Positions 1-8,990 are shown, numbered from the stretch's first letter. The stretch: DNA of 64,000 bases from Pseudomonas wayambapalatensis (GCA_014268975.2 CP077096.1:3819501-3883500), one strand, 5' to 3'. Numbers and translations: made by a program. Notes: generated by a model from the letters alone, not told the origin.

Positions 1-235
1 GGGAATAGGCGACGACTTTCACATCCTCGAGGCGCTTGCGCAGGTAGCGGACCCGCCGATCGATCTCGCGCAGCAATTTCTTGTTGTACTGGTAATCGGC
101 GTTCTCGCTGCGATCCCCCAGCGACGCGGCCCAGGTCACCTTCTGGGTGATCTCGGGGCGGTAGACGCGCCACAGGTGGTCCAGCTCCTTCTTGAGGGCG
201 TCATGACCTTCGGTGGTGATGATGTTGGTACTCAA
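1..235 (-). CDS. greB: Transcription elongation factor GreB (N-terminal part, cut by window edge)
   Basis: Only the first 78 residues lie in the window; the gene runs off the left edge. The translation begins MSTNIITTEGHDALKKEL and continues through an SLGDRSENADYQY segment, typical of the GreA/GreB N-terminal coiled coil that enters the RNA polymerase secondary channel and stimulates cleavage of backtracked transcripts. The LWRVYRPEIT stretch favours GreB over GreA. The start is a TTG at 233-235, preceded by an AGGAG Shine-Dalgarno sequence about 10 bases upstream; no in-frame ATG fits. Identity is confident from the conserved N-terminus, while the C-terminal FKBP-like domain cannot be seen. 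Confidence 0.9.
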   Translation of the reverse strand, partial: MSTNIITTEGHDALKKELDHLWRVYRPEITQKVTWAASLGDRSENADYQYNKKLLREIDRRVRYLRKRLEDVKVVAYS

Positions 236-326
236 ACCGCTTGCTCTCCTCGGCACAGCCACAGCAGGCGCCTTGGGCCTGCCGGGTTACCGAGCTTAAC
301 CAAAAACAGAAGCCGCCACACCCCGC

Positions 327-635
327 TCAGCGACGGGTGATCAGGCCCTGGCGCGCGATGCGGGTCAACTGGCCGATGATCTCGCCGGCATCCTCGCCGA
401 TCGGGGCCTGGATTACGGCCAGGTCAAAGCGATCGTTGGCGTAATGGGCAAGGTTGCAAGCCGCTTCGGCGAACTGGATGAGGAAGGCGCGGGCCTGGCC
501 CTTGCGGCGCGAGAAGCCGTCGAGGTTACGCAGGAGCGTGGGTTGATGCTGGCCACCGAGCAGGATGCGCGGAGTGCGGGAGGCCTGGTCAACAGGCAGT
601 GGGGTCAGGCAGACACTGGTACGTGGGCAACTCAT
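327..635 (-). CDS. Small conserved hypothetical protein (102 aa)
   Basis: Function not recognised. The frame stays open further upstream, but the ATG at 633-635 gives a 102-residue product starting MSCPRTSVCL, with a weak GA-rich ribosome site before it. The second half (FAEAACNLAHYANDRFDLAV) looks like a normal folded protein with hydrophobic periodicity; the first half is rich in Pro, Arg and Thr. There is no signal peptide, membrane segment or catalytic motif. It lies downstream of the greB start region on the same strand orientation but is separated by its own start, so it is probably a single gene. Coding on this strand is more plausible than the overlapping plus-strand frames, which have atypical composition. 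Confidence 0.55.
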   Translation of the reverse strand: MSCPRTSVCLTPLPVDQASRTPRILLGGQHQPTLLRNLDGFSRRKGQARAFLIQFAEAACNLAHYANDRFDLAVIQAPIGEDAGEIIGQLTRIARQGLITRR

Positions 636-790
636 GGTGGTATCTCTTCGCCTCGCAAATCCCGCTGGGCAGCGGTGGGAGGCGTCACCGAACCAGCGCT
701 TTAGCGGTATTTCGGATCGCCCGGGGGCCTCTCCTGCGCCCCGCAAGTAGCTGTTTAAATCGGCGCAAGCGGTATCGTAGAGCGTCGGAC

Positions 791-826
791 GGCAAGCTGC
801 AAGAGGGCATTCACTTGCAGCTTGCC
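791..826. repeat. 13-bp perfect inverted repeat (hairpin)
   Basis: Arms GGCAAGCTGCAAG (791-803) and its exact complement (814-826) enclose a 10-base loop. There is no T-tract on either side, so it is not a typical intrinsic terminator. The AGCTGCAAG core resembles short intergenic palindromes dispersed in P. putida genomes. It sits between the DoxX gene end and the small hypothetical gene. Confidence 0.7.
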
Positions 827-848
827 GCAGGGTGGTTGCAACGAGATG

Positions 849-1283
849 TCAGCGGGCGATCAGACGATCCAGAGACAGGCGCCCCGCCCCTTCGACCAGC
901 ACCGCCAGCGTGCCGCCCAACAGTGCCAGGGCGAACTCGTAGCCGTTGTTGGACATGAACAGACCATTACCGATGTGCACCGAGAAGATCGCCACCACCA
1001 GCGTCACGCTCAGCGCCAGCGCCGCCGGGCGGGCCAGCAGGCCGAGCAGCAGTGCCAGGCCGCCGAAGAACTCCGCGCTGCCCGAGAGCAGGGCCATCAG
1101 ATAGCCAGGGGCCAGGCCAATGCTTTCCATCCATTGACCGGTGCCTTCCAGGCCATGGCCACCGAACAGGCCGAACAGCTTCTGTGAGCCATGCGCCATG
1201 AAGATGATGCCGACCAGGATGCGGATGATGCTGAGGCCGAAACCGGCGCGGGTGACGAACAGGGCGTTGAGGGAGGGATTCAT
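849..1283 (-). CDS. DoxX family integral membrane protein
   Basis: 144 residues with four hydrophobic segments (about 14-32, 56-82, 84-104 and 112-132), the size and arrangement of DoxX/YphA-type inner-membrane proteins. Conserved features visible are RxxxGxxFxxHGxxKLFG near residues 21-40, a glycine-rich ExFGGLALLLGL stretch, and the C-terminal NGYEFALALL. DoxX proteins are linked to redox balance and oxidative stress, but no precise activity is established for this type. The ATG at 1281-1283 has a GGAAGC Shine-Dalgarno-like sequence upstream. It appears monocistronic, with the hairpin at 791-826 downstream. Confidence 0.85.
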   Translation of the reverse strand: MNPSLNALFVTRAGFGLSIIRILVGIIFMAHGSQKLFGLFGGHGLEGTGQWMESIGLAPGYLMALLSGSAEFFGGLALLLGLLARPAALALSVTLVVAIFSVHIGNGLFMSNNGYEFALALLGGTLAVLVEGAGRLSLDRLIAR

Positions 1284-1371
1284 CGGGTGAGCTTCCTTGA
1301 AATGTCAGGTTGGAATGGCCGCCATCTTAATCAAACCAACGAATAAGAAAACCGCAAAAAACCCAACAAAC

Positions 1372-1390
1372 AAATCGAAAAAGTCGATTT
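1372..1390 (-). terminator. Weak terminator after the lytic transglycosylase gene
   Basis: A 7-bp stem (AAATCGA / TCGATTT) with a 5-base loop lies immediately after the stop codon at 1392. On the minus strand it is followed by T-rich sequence (TTTGTTTGTT, then a T6 run). The whole 1300-1391 interval is unusually AT-rich for this chromosome. Confidence 0.5.
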
Positions 1391-1391
1391 A

Positions 1392-2798
1392 TCAGCGTTT
1401 CGCAACCCGCTCCAAGGCGCTGCGCTCACGGTTGAATGCCAGGAAGTACTTGTTGACGCTGTTGACGAAGTTCACCGGCCCCATCCCCACCTGCTCCATG
1501 GCGATGCGCTCGGTCTGGAAAAACCACTGGTTGCCGTTGAGGCCGCGGCGACGGGCCTCGGCGCGCATGGCCTGGACACGCTCCGGACCGAGGTTGTAGG
1601 CGGCGAGAATGAAGGCCATGCGCTCACGCTCATTGAGCTGCGGGCTGGAAAAGAACTTGCGCCGGATCAACGCGAGGTAGCGCGCGCTGGCCTGAACATT
1701 GCCATCGACCGTGGCGGTATTGCTCACGCCCACCCGTTGCGCGGCGGCCGGGGTGATCTGCATCAGCCCATGGGCGCCCCCTGTGCCGCGAGCCTTGGGA
1801 TCGAACGTCGACTCCTTGAACGCCAAGGCCGCCAGATTGAGCCAGTCGATCTGCTGGTCGGCGCCATGCTTCTGCAACACCGCGCGCAGCGACTCCAGGC
1901 GCTGGCGGTCCTGGCGAGCCAACGGATTGTGCACGCGGTACTGGCGTCGATAGATGCGCTCGAAGGCTGCATCCTGGTTGTCCGGCGCACGGTAAACGGC
2001 GAGGAAGCGGTCCACGCTGGCCAGCAACTGCTCGGCATCCCTGCGCACATACCAGCGCATGGCCTGAGGCTGGCTCAGGCGCAACTGGGTGTCCAGGCGC
2101 AGCTTGGGCATCACCCGCGCCCAGCGTTGGGCGATGGGGCGCTCCACCACGGTCAGGTGATAGATGCCGGCCTGGACCATCTCCAGTACATCCTCGACGG
2201 CCAGGGTGGGGTCGACCCACTCGATCTTCACCAGCGGGCGCTTGCGCAGGGCCAGCTGCTGGTTGATCTGCTCGATCACCGCGCCGGCAGCGCTGGCGGT
2301 AGTCAGCGCGATGGTGCGCCCGGACAGTTGCTCGACCCGGCTGAAGGCCCGTTCGCCCTTGCGCCCGACCAGCAGCAACGGCACCTGGTCAAGCACCGGT
2401 GCACTGACACCGACACCCTGCACCAGCCCCGCATCAAGCAATTCGCCGGGCGCGGCAAGGTCGCCTTCACCGCGCTGCAGGGCACCTATCAGTTGTTCCT
2501 TGGCGCGCGGGATGATCTGCAGCGTGATTTCCTGACCATCCGCGACCCGCGCATTGAGAAAATGCTCCAGCGCGCGCAGGCGATAGTATTCGATACCTAC
2601 CGGTTCGCCCTTGACCTCGCCTGAGCTGTTGCGACTCTGGTTGACCAGCACCCGCAACACCTTGCTCGCACGAATCTGCGCAAGGTCACGACTCTGGCTG
2701 GTCGGCACATGCTGCAATGGGCCGGCTTCGCGGGCGATGGCAGGCTCAGCGGCGATCAGCCCGAGCAACAGCAAGGTCGTCAGCAGGGTTCGCAGCAT
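1392..2798 (-). CDS. MltF-like lytic transglycosylase (SBP domain plus SLT domain)
   Basis: 468 residues in three parts. An N-terminal signal/anchor (LRTLLTTLLLLGLIAAEPAIA) is followed by a periplasmic solute-binding-like domain (about 40-290) and a C-terminal SLT goose-lysozyme-like domain (about 310-450). In the SLT domain the catalytic glutamate is in ALAFKESTFDPKA, followed by the GAHGLMQITP and AAYNLGPERV motifs of family 1 lytic transglycosylases. This is the architecture of MltF, which cleaves peptidoglycan to 1,6-anhydromuropeptides and whose SBP-like domain is regulatory. The ATG at 2796-2798 is chosen because the signal sequence begins there; the open frame extends 48 codons further without a signal. 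The gene is divergent from tatD. Confidence 0.85.
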   Translation of the reverse strand: MLRTLLTTLLLLGLIAAEPAIAREAGPLQHVPTSQSRDLAQIRASKVLRVLVNQSRNSSGEVKGEPVGIEYYRLRALEHFLNARVADGQEITLQIIPRAKEQLIGALQRGEGDLAAPGELLDAGLVQGVGVSAPVLDQVPLLLVGRKGERAFSRVEQLSGRTIALTTASAAGAVIEQINQQLALRKRPLVKIEWVDPTLAVEDVLEMVQAGIYHLTVVERPIAQRWARVMPKLRLDTQLRLSQPQAMRWYVRRDAEQLLASVDRFLAVYRAPDNQDAAFERIYRRQYRVHNPLARQDRQRLESLRAVLQKHGADQQIDWLNLAALAFKESTFDPKARGTGGAHGLMQITPAAAQRVGVSNTATVDGNVQASARYLALIRRKFFSSPQLNERERMAFILAAYNLGPERVQAMRAEARRRGLNGNQWFFQTERIAMEQVGMGPVNFVNSVNKYFLAFNRERSALERVAKR

Positions 2799-2953
2799 GA
2801 AAAGGGTCCAGGAGCGGTTGGCGGAAACCATGCGCCGAGCGCTGCGCATGACAAATGACGGCAAGAGACCATGGCAAACGTTTGAAGTTCTTGGATTTTT
2901 TGCGAACTTGCAGATTTTGCTATGCTGGCCGCCCCGCGGCACGAGGTAGCACC

Positions 2954-3751
2954 ATGCAACTGATCGATATCGGCGTCAACCTGACCAACAGCAGCTTTCA
3001 CGACCAGCAGGCGGCGATCGTCGAACGCGCCCTGGCCGCCGGCGTGGCGCAGATGGTGGTGACCGGCACCAGCCTAGCCGTCAGCGAAGAGGCCCTGGCG
3101 CTGTGCCAGCGCCTGGATGAGGCCGGCAAACACCTGTTCAGCACAGCCGGTGTCCACCCTCACGATGCCAGCCATTGGGAAAGTGCCAGCGAACGCACAC
3201 TGCGCGATCTGCTGGCCCAGCCGCGGGTGCTCGCCGTAGGTGAATGCGGGCTGGACTTCAACCGAGACTTCTCCCCGCGCCCACAGCAGGAACAAGCCCT
3301 GGAGGCGCAACTGGCCCTGGCTGTCGAACTGCAGTTGCCGGTCTTCCTGCATGAGCGCGATGCCAGCGAGCGGTTATTGGCAATCCTCAAGCACTACCGC
3401 GACCAGTTGCCAGCGGCCGTGGTGCACTGCTTCACCGGCGAGCGCCAGGCGCTGTTCGCCTACCTCGACCTGGACCTGCACATCGGCATCACCGGCTGGA
3501 TCTGCGACGAGCGACGTGGGACGCACCTGCATCCGCTGGTAGGCAATATTCCCGAAGGCCGGCTGATGCTCGAAAGCGATGCGCCCTACCTGCTGCCGCG
3601 CAGCCTGCGGCCAAAACCGAAGAGCGGACGCAACGAACCGGCGTTCCTGCCTGAAGTACTGCGTGAAGTCGCCTTGCATCGGGGCGAAAGCCTCGAACAC
3701 TGTGCCCGGCACACCACGGCGACAGCCAAGGATTTCTTCAAGCTCCCTTGA
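2954..3751 (+). CDS. tatD: TatD family metal-dependent deoxyribonuclease
   Basis: 265 residues collinear with E. coli TatD: DIGVNLTNSSF at the N-terminus, TAGVHPHDASHW, VGECGLDFNRDF, VHCFTGER, ITGWICDERRG and ESDAPYLLPRSL. These supply the His, Glu and Asp ligands of the TIM-barrel metallo-hydrolase site. TatD proteins have Mg-dependent 3'-5' exonuclease activity on DNA and RNA and are linked to DNA damage from peroxide; the name is historical and there are no Tat translocase genes nearby. The ATG at 2954 follows a GAGG-like site (CACGAGGTAGC). The gene stands alone, divergent from the lytic transglycosylase. Confidence 0.95.
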   Translation: MQLIDIGVNLTNSSFHDQQAAIVERALAAGVAQMVVTGTSLAVSEEALALCQRLDEAGKHLFSTAGVHPHDASHWESASERTLRDLLAQPRVLAVGECGLDFNRDFSPRPQQEQALEAQLALAVELQLPVFLHERDASERLLAILKHYRDQLPAAVVHCFTGERQALFAYLDLDLHIGITGWICDERRGTHLHPLVGNIPEGRLMLESDAPYLLPRSLRPKPKSGRNEPAFLPEVLREVALHRGESLEHCARHTTATAKDFFKLP

Positions 3752-3838
3752 CGCATGTCATGAAGGCTTCGCGCGCGAGCGGACACAATGATGGCACCTT
3801 GCCAATAATGTTTCCGCTCAACTCAGAGAAGACCTACC

Positions 3839-5317
3839 ATGGGTGCCTGGCTTAGCAATATTTCCCTGAAGTACAAGTTCTGGGCCGTCAATGCAGTGGC
3901 CTTCGTAACCACCTTGCTGCTGGTGCTCTACGCGGTGTACCTGGAGCAGCAGGCTCGCGCCGAGTCGGCCCAGGCGCAAGCCGTCGCCCAGGCCGAACTG
4001 CTGGCCGCCTGGCCAGTTGCACAACCCCTTCCCCAACTGCCACAAATGATCCGTTGGCAGGATGGCCAGACCCCGAGCTTTGCCGGCGAGCCCCTCGAGG
4101 CCCTGCGTGACGGCCAAGGCTGGGTCGCGTTGCCCGCCGCGTGGCTGCTTGGCGACAATCCGTTGCGCGGTGCCCAGGTGCTGCGCCAGAGCAGTCAGCA
4201 CATTGCCGTGCTGGCAGCATCGCCAAGCCTGCGTCAGGTATTCATCGACCGCTTCAGCAACTACGCGGTGTGCGTGCTGATTCTCATGCTGGCGATGCTT
4301 TGCGCTTCGCAGTTGCTGATCCGTTTCCTGCTCAGCCAGCTCAACACCCTCAAGGATGTGATGCTGCACGTGGAAAGAACCGGCGACCTGTCGGCTCGCG
4401 TGCCGCTGGCCTGCGGCGACGAAGTGGGCCAGATGGCCGGGGCCTTCAACGCCATGCAGACGACCTACCACCGCGTGGTCAGCACCGTGGCCGACACTGC
4501 TGCCCAACTGGACTCGGGCGCGGCGCGCCTGGCGGCGAGCATGGATGATGTGCGCCACGGCATGATCGGCCAGCAGAGCGAAACCGACCAGGCGGCGACG
4601 GCGATCAACGAAATGTCCGCCACCGTGCACCATATCGCCCAGCATGCCGGCGCTACCCGCGACCTGTCACAAAGCGCCGACAGCCTCGCCGGCAGCGGCC
4701 AGGAGGTGGTCAGCCGGGTACAGGACTCGATCGCCGGGCTGTCCAGCGGCGTGCAGCAGACGGCCGAAATGATTCGCCAACTGGCGGACGACAGCCAGAA
4801 GATCAACAGCGTGGTCAGCGTGATCCACAGCATCGCCGAACAGACCAACCTGCTGGCCCTCAATGCCGCCATCGAGGCGGCACGCGCCGGCGACCTGGGC
4901 CGCGGCTTCGCGGTGGTGGCCGACGAAGTACGCAACCTGGCCAAGCGCGTGCAGAACTCCACCAACGAAATCACCACCATGGTGTCCGCACTTCAGGCAG
5001 GCACCCGTGATGCCGTGGAGTACATGCAGGAGAGCTCCTATAAAGCCGACGATTGCGTCAAACAGGCCCGCGAGGCCGGGGACGCACTGGCCGAGATCAC
5101 CCGCGCGGTGGCGCAGATGCGCGAGAGCAATACACAGATCGCCGTGGCCGCCGAGCAGCAGAGCCAGGTCGCCGAGGAGATGAATCGGGCAGTGGTGAGC
5201 ATCCGCGACGTCACCGAAGAAACCGTACAGCAGACCGTCGGATCGGCCACTACCAGCAACGCGCTGGCGACCCTCGCCGGCGAGCTGAACAAAGCCATTG
5301 GCCAGCTCAAGCTATAG
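3839..5317 (+). CDS. Methyl-accepting chemotaxis protein with a small periplasmic domain
   Basis: 492 residues. TM1 spans about 14-34, a roughly 105-residue periplasmic region lies at 36-140, TM2 at 141-165, a HAMP domain at about 166-220 (GDLSARVPLACGDEVG), then a cytoplasmic signalling coiled coil. The hairpin tip is canonical (AEQTNLLALNAAIEAARAGD), so it should couple to CheA/CheW arrays. There is no C-terminal CheR-binding pentapeptide. The sensor region is too short for a dCache domain and too divergent for a ligand guess. A GCCAATAA sequence at 3801-3808 resembles a FliA -10 element, but no matching -35 is visible. The ATG has an AGAGAAG Shine-Dalgarno sequence. Confidence 0.9.
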   Translation: MGAWLSNISLKYKFWAVNAVAFVTTLLLVLYAVYLEQQARAESAQAQAVAQAELLAAWPVAQPLPQLPQMIRWQDGQTPSFAGEPLEALRDGQGWVALPAAWLLGDNPLRGAQVLRQSSQHIAVLAASPSLRQVFIDRFSNYAVCVLILMLAMLCASQLLIRFLLSQLNTLKDVMLHVERTGDLSARVPLACGDEVGQMAGAFNAMQTTYHRVVSTVADTAAQLDSGAARLAASMDDVRHGMIGQQSETDQAATAINEMSATVHHIAQHAGATRDLSQSADSLAGSGQEVVSRVQDSIAGLSSGVQQTAEMIRQLADDSQKINSVVSVIHSIAEQTNLLALNAAIEAARAGDLGRGFAVVADEVRNLAKRVQNSTNEITTMVSALQAGTRDAVEYMQESSYKADDCVKQAREAGDALAEITRAVAQMRESNTQIAVAAEQQSQVAEEMNRAVVSIRDVTEETVQQTVGSATTSNALATLAGELNKAIGQLKL

Positions 5318-5392
5318 TCCCGATAAACAGCCTCGATTGGCCCCCTGCGGGGGACCGCACTAAGCTTTGGACATGACCAAGGGGAATCGTCC

Positions 5393-5761
5393 ATGAGCAA
5401 ACGTCTGCCGAATCTGCCCGCCTGGCAATGGCGCGGCTACCACCATAATCACCGGCACCCGACCAACCTGGTGCTGCACCTGATTGCCGTACCGCTCTTC
5501 ATCCTTGGTGCCTTGCTGGTGCTTTCAGGCCTGTTCTCGCTCGACATCACCCAGCTTGCCGTAGGCGTGATCGCCCTGATCGCAGGGCTTGGCATGCAGC
5601 GCCAGGGCCATCGCCTGGAGGCCGAGCAACCCGAGCCGTTCAGCGATCGGCAGGACGCCTTGAAACGTCTGCTAACCGAACAGTTCATCACCTTCCCACG
5701 TTTCGTCCTGAGCGGTGGCTGGTGGCGTGCCTGGCGCGAGCGCCACAAGCATCGGCCCTGA
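5393..5761 (+). CDS. Mpo1-like (DUF962) membrane protein
   Basis: 122 residues with two adjacent hydrophobic segments (about 28-50 and 55-70) and a histidine-rich N-terminal motif WRGYHHNHRHPTNLVLH. Histidines flanking the membrane helices fit the DUF962/Mpo1-like family; yeast Mpo1 is an Fe(II)-dependent dioxygenase of 2-hydroxy fatty acids. The bacterial function is not established, so the activity is inference. The ATG at 5393 follows AAGGGGAAT. The gene is convergent with the thioesterase gene, with only 14 bases between stops. Confidence 0.7.
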   Translation: MSKRLPNLPAWQWRGYHHNHRHPTNLVLHLIAVPLFILGALLVLSGLFSLDITQLAVGVIALIAGLGMQRQGHRLEAEQPEPFSDRQDALKRLLTEQFITFPRFVLSGGWWRAWRERHKHRP

Positions 5762-5775
5762 ACACGCGACAGGGC

Positions 5776-6573
5776 TCAGGCGAACACCGTCACCGTCTGC
5801 CGGCTCAAGGCCAACAAGCGGCCGTCCGCCGACCACAAGCGGGCTGCGGCATGCCCATATCCATCACGGGCGTGCTCGGTCTCTACACAGTACTGGTACC
5901 AGTCCTGTGTGGTCAGCTCAGGCAATGGCTGGACGAACTCGATGGTCCAGGTCAGGGTGCTGCCTGCGGCAGGCTGCTTTAGATAAGGCATCAGGCTCGG
6001 CGGCCAGGCATCGACCAGCGCCAGCAGGTGCGACACTTCGAGCGGCGCCTTCGGCAGGTCGCGCAGGCGCACCCAGCCACCCATCTGGCGCGATGCGTTG
6101 CCGGAGAACGGTAGCCCCCCGATCGCCCAGCGCAGTGCTACTTTGCGCATGAACTCAGGCATGACGCCCTTGATGTAGGGCAGCTCCGGCGCCGAGTCCT
6201 CCAGAGCCTTGAACGGTGGCGCTGGCTCAGCCGGCACCTCTACCACCGACGAGCGCCCAGCACCGAAGTTGCCCTGCACCAGCGTCACCACCTGCCCATC
6301 CTGAATCGCGCGCCCCAGCAGCGTGCTCACTGCCTTGCCCTCACGCAGCACCTCGGCTTCGAAACGAATCGGCATGTCCGGTGCCGCCGGGCCGACGAAA
6401 CTGATGGCCAACGAACGTACCGGACGTCCGTCGCTGATCTTCTGGCACATCGCCTCATAGACCAGCGCCGCCATCAACCCGCCAAACGAAGCGCGGCCCT
6501 GGGCCCAGTCTGCAGGGATACTGACCGCCGCAGGATTGCGGCGCACAGCCTTTAGCAGTTCATCGAAATTCAT
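5776..6573 (-). CDS. Acyl-CoA thioesterase family protein (double hotdog)
   Basis: 265 residues, the usual size of TesB-like double-hotdog thioesterases (4HBT_3 type). Motifs seen are GRASFGGLMAALVYEAM in the first hotdog (the helix packing region), SFVGPAAPDMP, and in the second half LALVDAWPP followed by LTWTIEFVQPLP. These enzymes hydrolyse acyl-CoA to free acid and CoA in the cytoplasm. Substrate length cannot be read from the sequence. The ATG at 6571-6573 precedes MNFDELLKAV. It is probably monocistronic: the next minus-strand gene upstream ends 94 bases away. Confidence 0.8.
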   Translation of the reverse strand: MNFDELLKAVRRNPAAVSIPADWAQGRASFGGLMAALVYEAMCQKISDGRPVRSLAISFVGPAAPDMPIRFEAEVLREGKAVSTLLGRAIQDGQVVTLVQGNFGAGRSSVVEVPAEPAPPFKALEDSAPELPYIKGVMPEFMRKVALRWAIGGLPFSGNASRQMGGWVRLRDLPKAPLEVSHLLALVDAWPPSLMPYLKQPAAGSTLTWTIEFVQPLPELTTQDWYQYCVETEHARDGYGHAAARLWSADGRLLALSRQTVTVFA

Positions 6574-6667
6574 GGAAGTCCTTGGCCTCTATCGACAACG
6601 GGGGTCAAGGCGCATGGTAACCAGCGGGCTGGCGCAGGGCAGCCCGCATATCGGTCATTTACTGGGG

Positions 6668-7435
6668 TTATCGACGCGACAGAGCCTTGCGCAACGACTC
6701 CAAGGTGGCATCGCAGGTGCGCTCGACCTCCTGCAACTCGGTTTCCCAGGCCGCCTTGCACGGCGCCAGGTCGGGATGCTCGCGCAACTGCAGCAACCAT
6801 TGAACACGATCATGCCAATCGCCCAGGTCCCCTTGCGCCTGCTTGAGCAGCTTCTGAAGCTTCTTCGCGGCGTGGCGCAACTGCGGGTAGGCTTCATCGC
6901 CGTAGCGCACCCGCTTGATCAACAGACGCAAGCGATGCCGGTCGTGGGCCGGATCGTCGATGGCCGCTTCCAGCTTGCGCCATTGCTTGCGCAGGCGTTT
7001 GTCGATGCGCGTGCCCAAGTCATTCGCAAGGCCTTCGCGTTGCGAAGCACGCAGGAACAGCGGGAACGAATCCAGTATCGCCAGCAGCCGGGTCAACTGC
7101 GGGCTGGCAGCCACACTGGCGAACGTCGCCGCCCTGCCCTGCAGGCGCCGCTGCCCGGCCTGCGCATACCCCGCAGAGATCAACTGCGCGGCCAGCACCT
7201 CGCGGTCGCGCAAGGGCGTGGTGAGCGTGCCCAGCGATTTCGCGGCATCCTCCAACTGCTCGACACCCGGCAGCTCGCGCAAGGGTCGCAGCAGGCTGCG
7301 CAGGCGCCTGACGGTAGTGCGCAGGTCGTGCAAGGCTTCGCTGTCGGTATCGGCGGCCAGGCGTTCCCGGCAGGCCAACAGACGCACCTGCAGGGCCAGG
7401 ATCTGAACGACTACATGGTCGAGCATGGCGGGCAT
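6668..7435 (-). CDS. CHAD domain protein
   Basis: 255 residues forming essentially one CHAD domain: all-helical, with conserved histidines and positive residues visible in SEALHDLRTTVRRLRSLLR (about 32-50), DPAHDRHRLRLLIKRVRYG and LQKLLKQAQGDLGDWHD. CHAD domains bind polyphosphate through this basic surface and often accompany CYTH triphosphatases; no CYTH domain is present here. The internal ATG at 7433-7435 is preferred over one 18 bases upstream because GGAGGAGG lies at ideal distance before it. The small lipoprotein gene ends 14 bases upstream, so the two are likely cotranscribed. Confidence 0.85.
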   Translation of the reverse strand: MPAMLDHVVVQILALQVRLLACRERLAADTDSEALHDLRTTVRRLRSLLRPLRELPGVEQLEDAAKSLGTLTTPLRDREVLAAQLISAGYAQAGQRRLQGRAATFASVAASPQLTRLLAILDSFPLFLRASQREGLANDLGTRIDKRLRKQWRKLEAAIDDPAHDRHRLRLLIKRVRYGDEAYPQLRHAAKKLQKLLKQAQGDLGDWHDRVQWLLQLREHPDLAPCKAAWETELQEVERTCDATLESLRKALSRR

Positions 7436-7449
7436 GTCAGCCTCCTCCG

Positions 7450-7728
7450 TCAACGGCCTGCACGGGACTCACGGATATAGAACCGCGCTCGCTCGGCTTT
7501 GCTGCTGCACCCCTCGAACGCCTCGAACTGCTGCTGGGTCTTGGCGCCGGTCAGCAGCGACAACGCCTTGGAGTAACTCACGGTACCCGCAAACCCTTCG
7601 GCCTTGGCGAGGTCGAGCTCCTTCCAGGCGGCATCCAACTGGGTCGCGCAACTGTCGCGATAGGCCGTCTTGCCCGCACAGCCAGCAAGGGCCAGGGCAA
7701 TCAGGGGAAGGCAGATCCAGGCTTTCAT
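7450..7728 (-). CDS. Small lipoprotein, upstream partner of the CHAD gene
   Basis: 92 residues with a type II signal peptide (MKAWICLPLIALALAGCAGK; lipobox LAGC), giving a mature lipoprotein of about 75 residues. The mature part contains a second Cys pair candidate (SCATQL and EGCSSKAE) that could form a disulfide. Function is unknown. The start is the ATG at 7726-7728 with GAGG upstream; a TTG one codon earlier is possible. It lies 14 bases before the CHAD gene on the same strand, suggesting a two-gene transcript. Confidence 0.75.
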   Translation of the reverse strand: MKAWICLPLIALALAGCAGKTAYRDSCATQLDAAWKELDLAKAEGFAGTVSYSKALSLLTGAKTQQQFEAFEGCSSKAERARFYIRESRAGR

Positions 7729-7885
7729 CAAGTATTACCTCAGGAAGGACAAAACAGTCGCTGTTCGACGGCCGGCAACGTGAAAAGTGCCATGCTCAGC
7801 GTAGCCCAGCGCGCAACGACATTGAAGCACGGGCAGCAATGGGTGCATTGTGGGAACACGCGCGAAATGCCTTGGGGGAAAAAGT

Positions 7886-8926
7886 ATGAGCAAGCGTGTC
7901 GCACTGGTGCTCGGTTCGGGCGGTGCCCGGGGATATGCGCACATCGGCGTGATCGAGGAGATCGAGCGTCGCGGCTACGAAATCGCCTGCATCGCTGGCT
8001 GCTCGATGGGTGCTGTGATTGGTGGCATCTATGCCGCCGGCAAGCTCGACGAGTATCGCCGCTGGATCGAAAGCCTGGATTATCTCGACGTGCTGCGCCT
8101 GGTGGATGTGAGCTTTCGCCTGGGCGCCATCCGCGGCGACAAGGTATTTGGGCAAATTCGCAAGATCGTCGGCGAGATCAACATCGAACAATTGCGAATC
8201 CCCTATACCGCCGTTGCCACCGACCTGACCAACCAGCAGGAGATCTGGTTCCAGGAAGGCTGCCTGCACCAGGCCATGCGCGCCTCGGCGGCGATCCCCA
8301 GCCTGTTCACGCCCGTCATGCAGGGCAACCGCATGCTGGTCGATGGCGGCATTCTCAATCCACTGCCGATCGTCCCAGTGGTGTCCAGCCACTGCGACCT
8401 GATCATCGCGGTCAACCTCAACGCCACCAATCAGAAACAGTACCAGTTGCCGGTGATCGAACGCCCGGCGGCGTTCAGGATGCGTTTCGAATCGGTGATC
8501 AGTTCGCTGGGGGCACGCATGCCGTTTCGCCGCAAGCCGGCCGAGCAGCTGATGCGTATCGAACAGGAAATCGTCGCTGAACGCATGAGCCAGACAAACC
8601 CGTGGCTGAGTGAATCCGCCGACCCGGAAAGCCAGCAACCGGCAGCAGCACCGGAGCGCGAAGGCGCCCCGAAGTCGGCGACCGGTTCGTTCATCATCGA
8701 TAACGTCGGGCCTGCCTCGCTACTCGACCTGATCAACCAAAGCTTCGAGGTGATGCAGACTTCGCTGGCACAGTACAAGATCGCAGGGTATCCACCGGAT
8801 GTACTGATCAATGTACCGAAACGGGTATGCCGGTTCTTCGAGTTCTACAAGGCGCCGGAGCTGATCGCACTGGGGCGTGAGATTGCGCGGGATACCCTGG
8901 ACAGTCATGAGGGGGAGCAGCGCTAG
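7886..8926 (+). CDS. Patatin-like phospholipase (RssA type)
   Basis: 346 residues with a patatin domain from the N-terminus: oxyanion-hole motif GSGGARGYAH (about 10-19), nucleophile elbow GCSMG (Ser of the Ser-Asp dyad, about residue 39), and the dyad Asp in MLVDGGILNPLP. There is no signal peptide, so it is cytoplasmic or peripheral, and unlike PlpD-type proteins there is no POTRA or barrel. The region after residue 230 is a family-specific extension with a low-complexity linker (SQQPAAAPERE). It likely hydrolyses acyl ester bonds of phospholipids; the substrate is unknown. The start ATG follows a G5A5 purine run. It is divergent from the lipoprotein/CHAD pair. Confidence 0.85.
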   Translation: MSKRVALVLGSGGARGYAHIGVIEEIERRGYEIACIAGCSMGAVIGGIYAAGKLDEYRRWIESLDYLDVLRLVDVSFRLGAIRGDKVFGQIRKIVGEINIEQLRIPYTAVATDLTNQQEIWFQEGCLHQAMRASAAIPSLFTPVMQGNRMLVDGGILNPLPIVPVVSSHCDLIIAVNLNATNQKQYQLPVIERPAAFRMRFESVISSLGARMPFRRKPAEQLMRIEQEIVAERMSQTNPWLSESADPESQQPAAAPEREGAPKSATGSFIIDNVGPASLLDLINQSFEVMQTSLAQYKIAGYPPDVLINVPKRVCRFFEFYKAPELIALGREIARDTLDSHEGEQR

Positions 8927-8990
8927 GCAGGCGTATCGGCGGTGACTTTTTCACGGGACTGTCCGCGAAAATACCTGAAGATGCCGACAA

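Noticed and set aside
5340..5354. CCCCC-TGC-GGGGG hairpin after the first chemoreceptor gene
   Set aside because: It is only five base pairs with a three-base loop and no T-tract, too weak to call a terminator.
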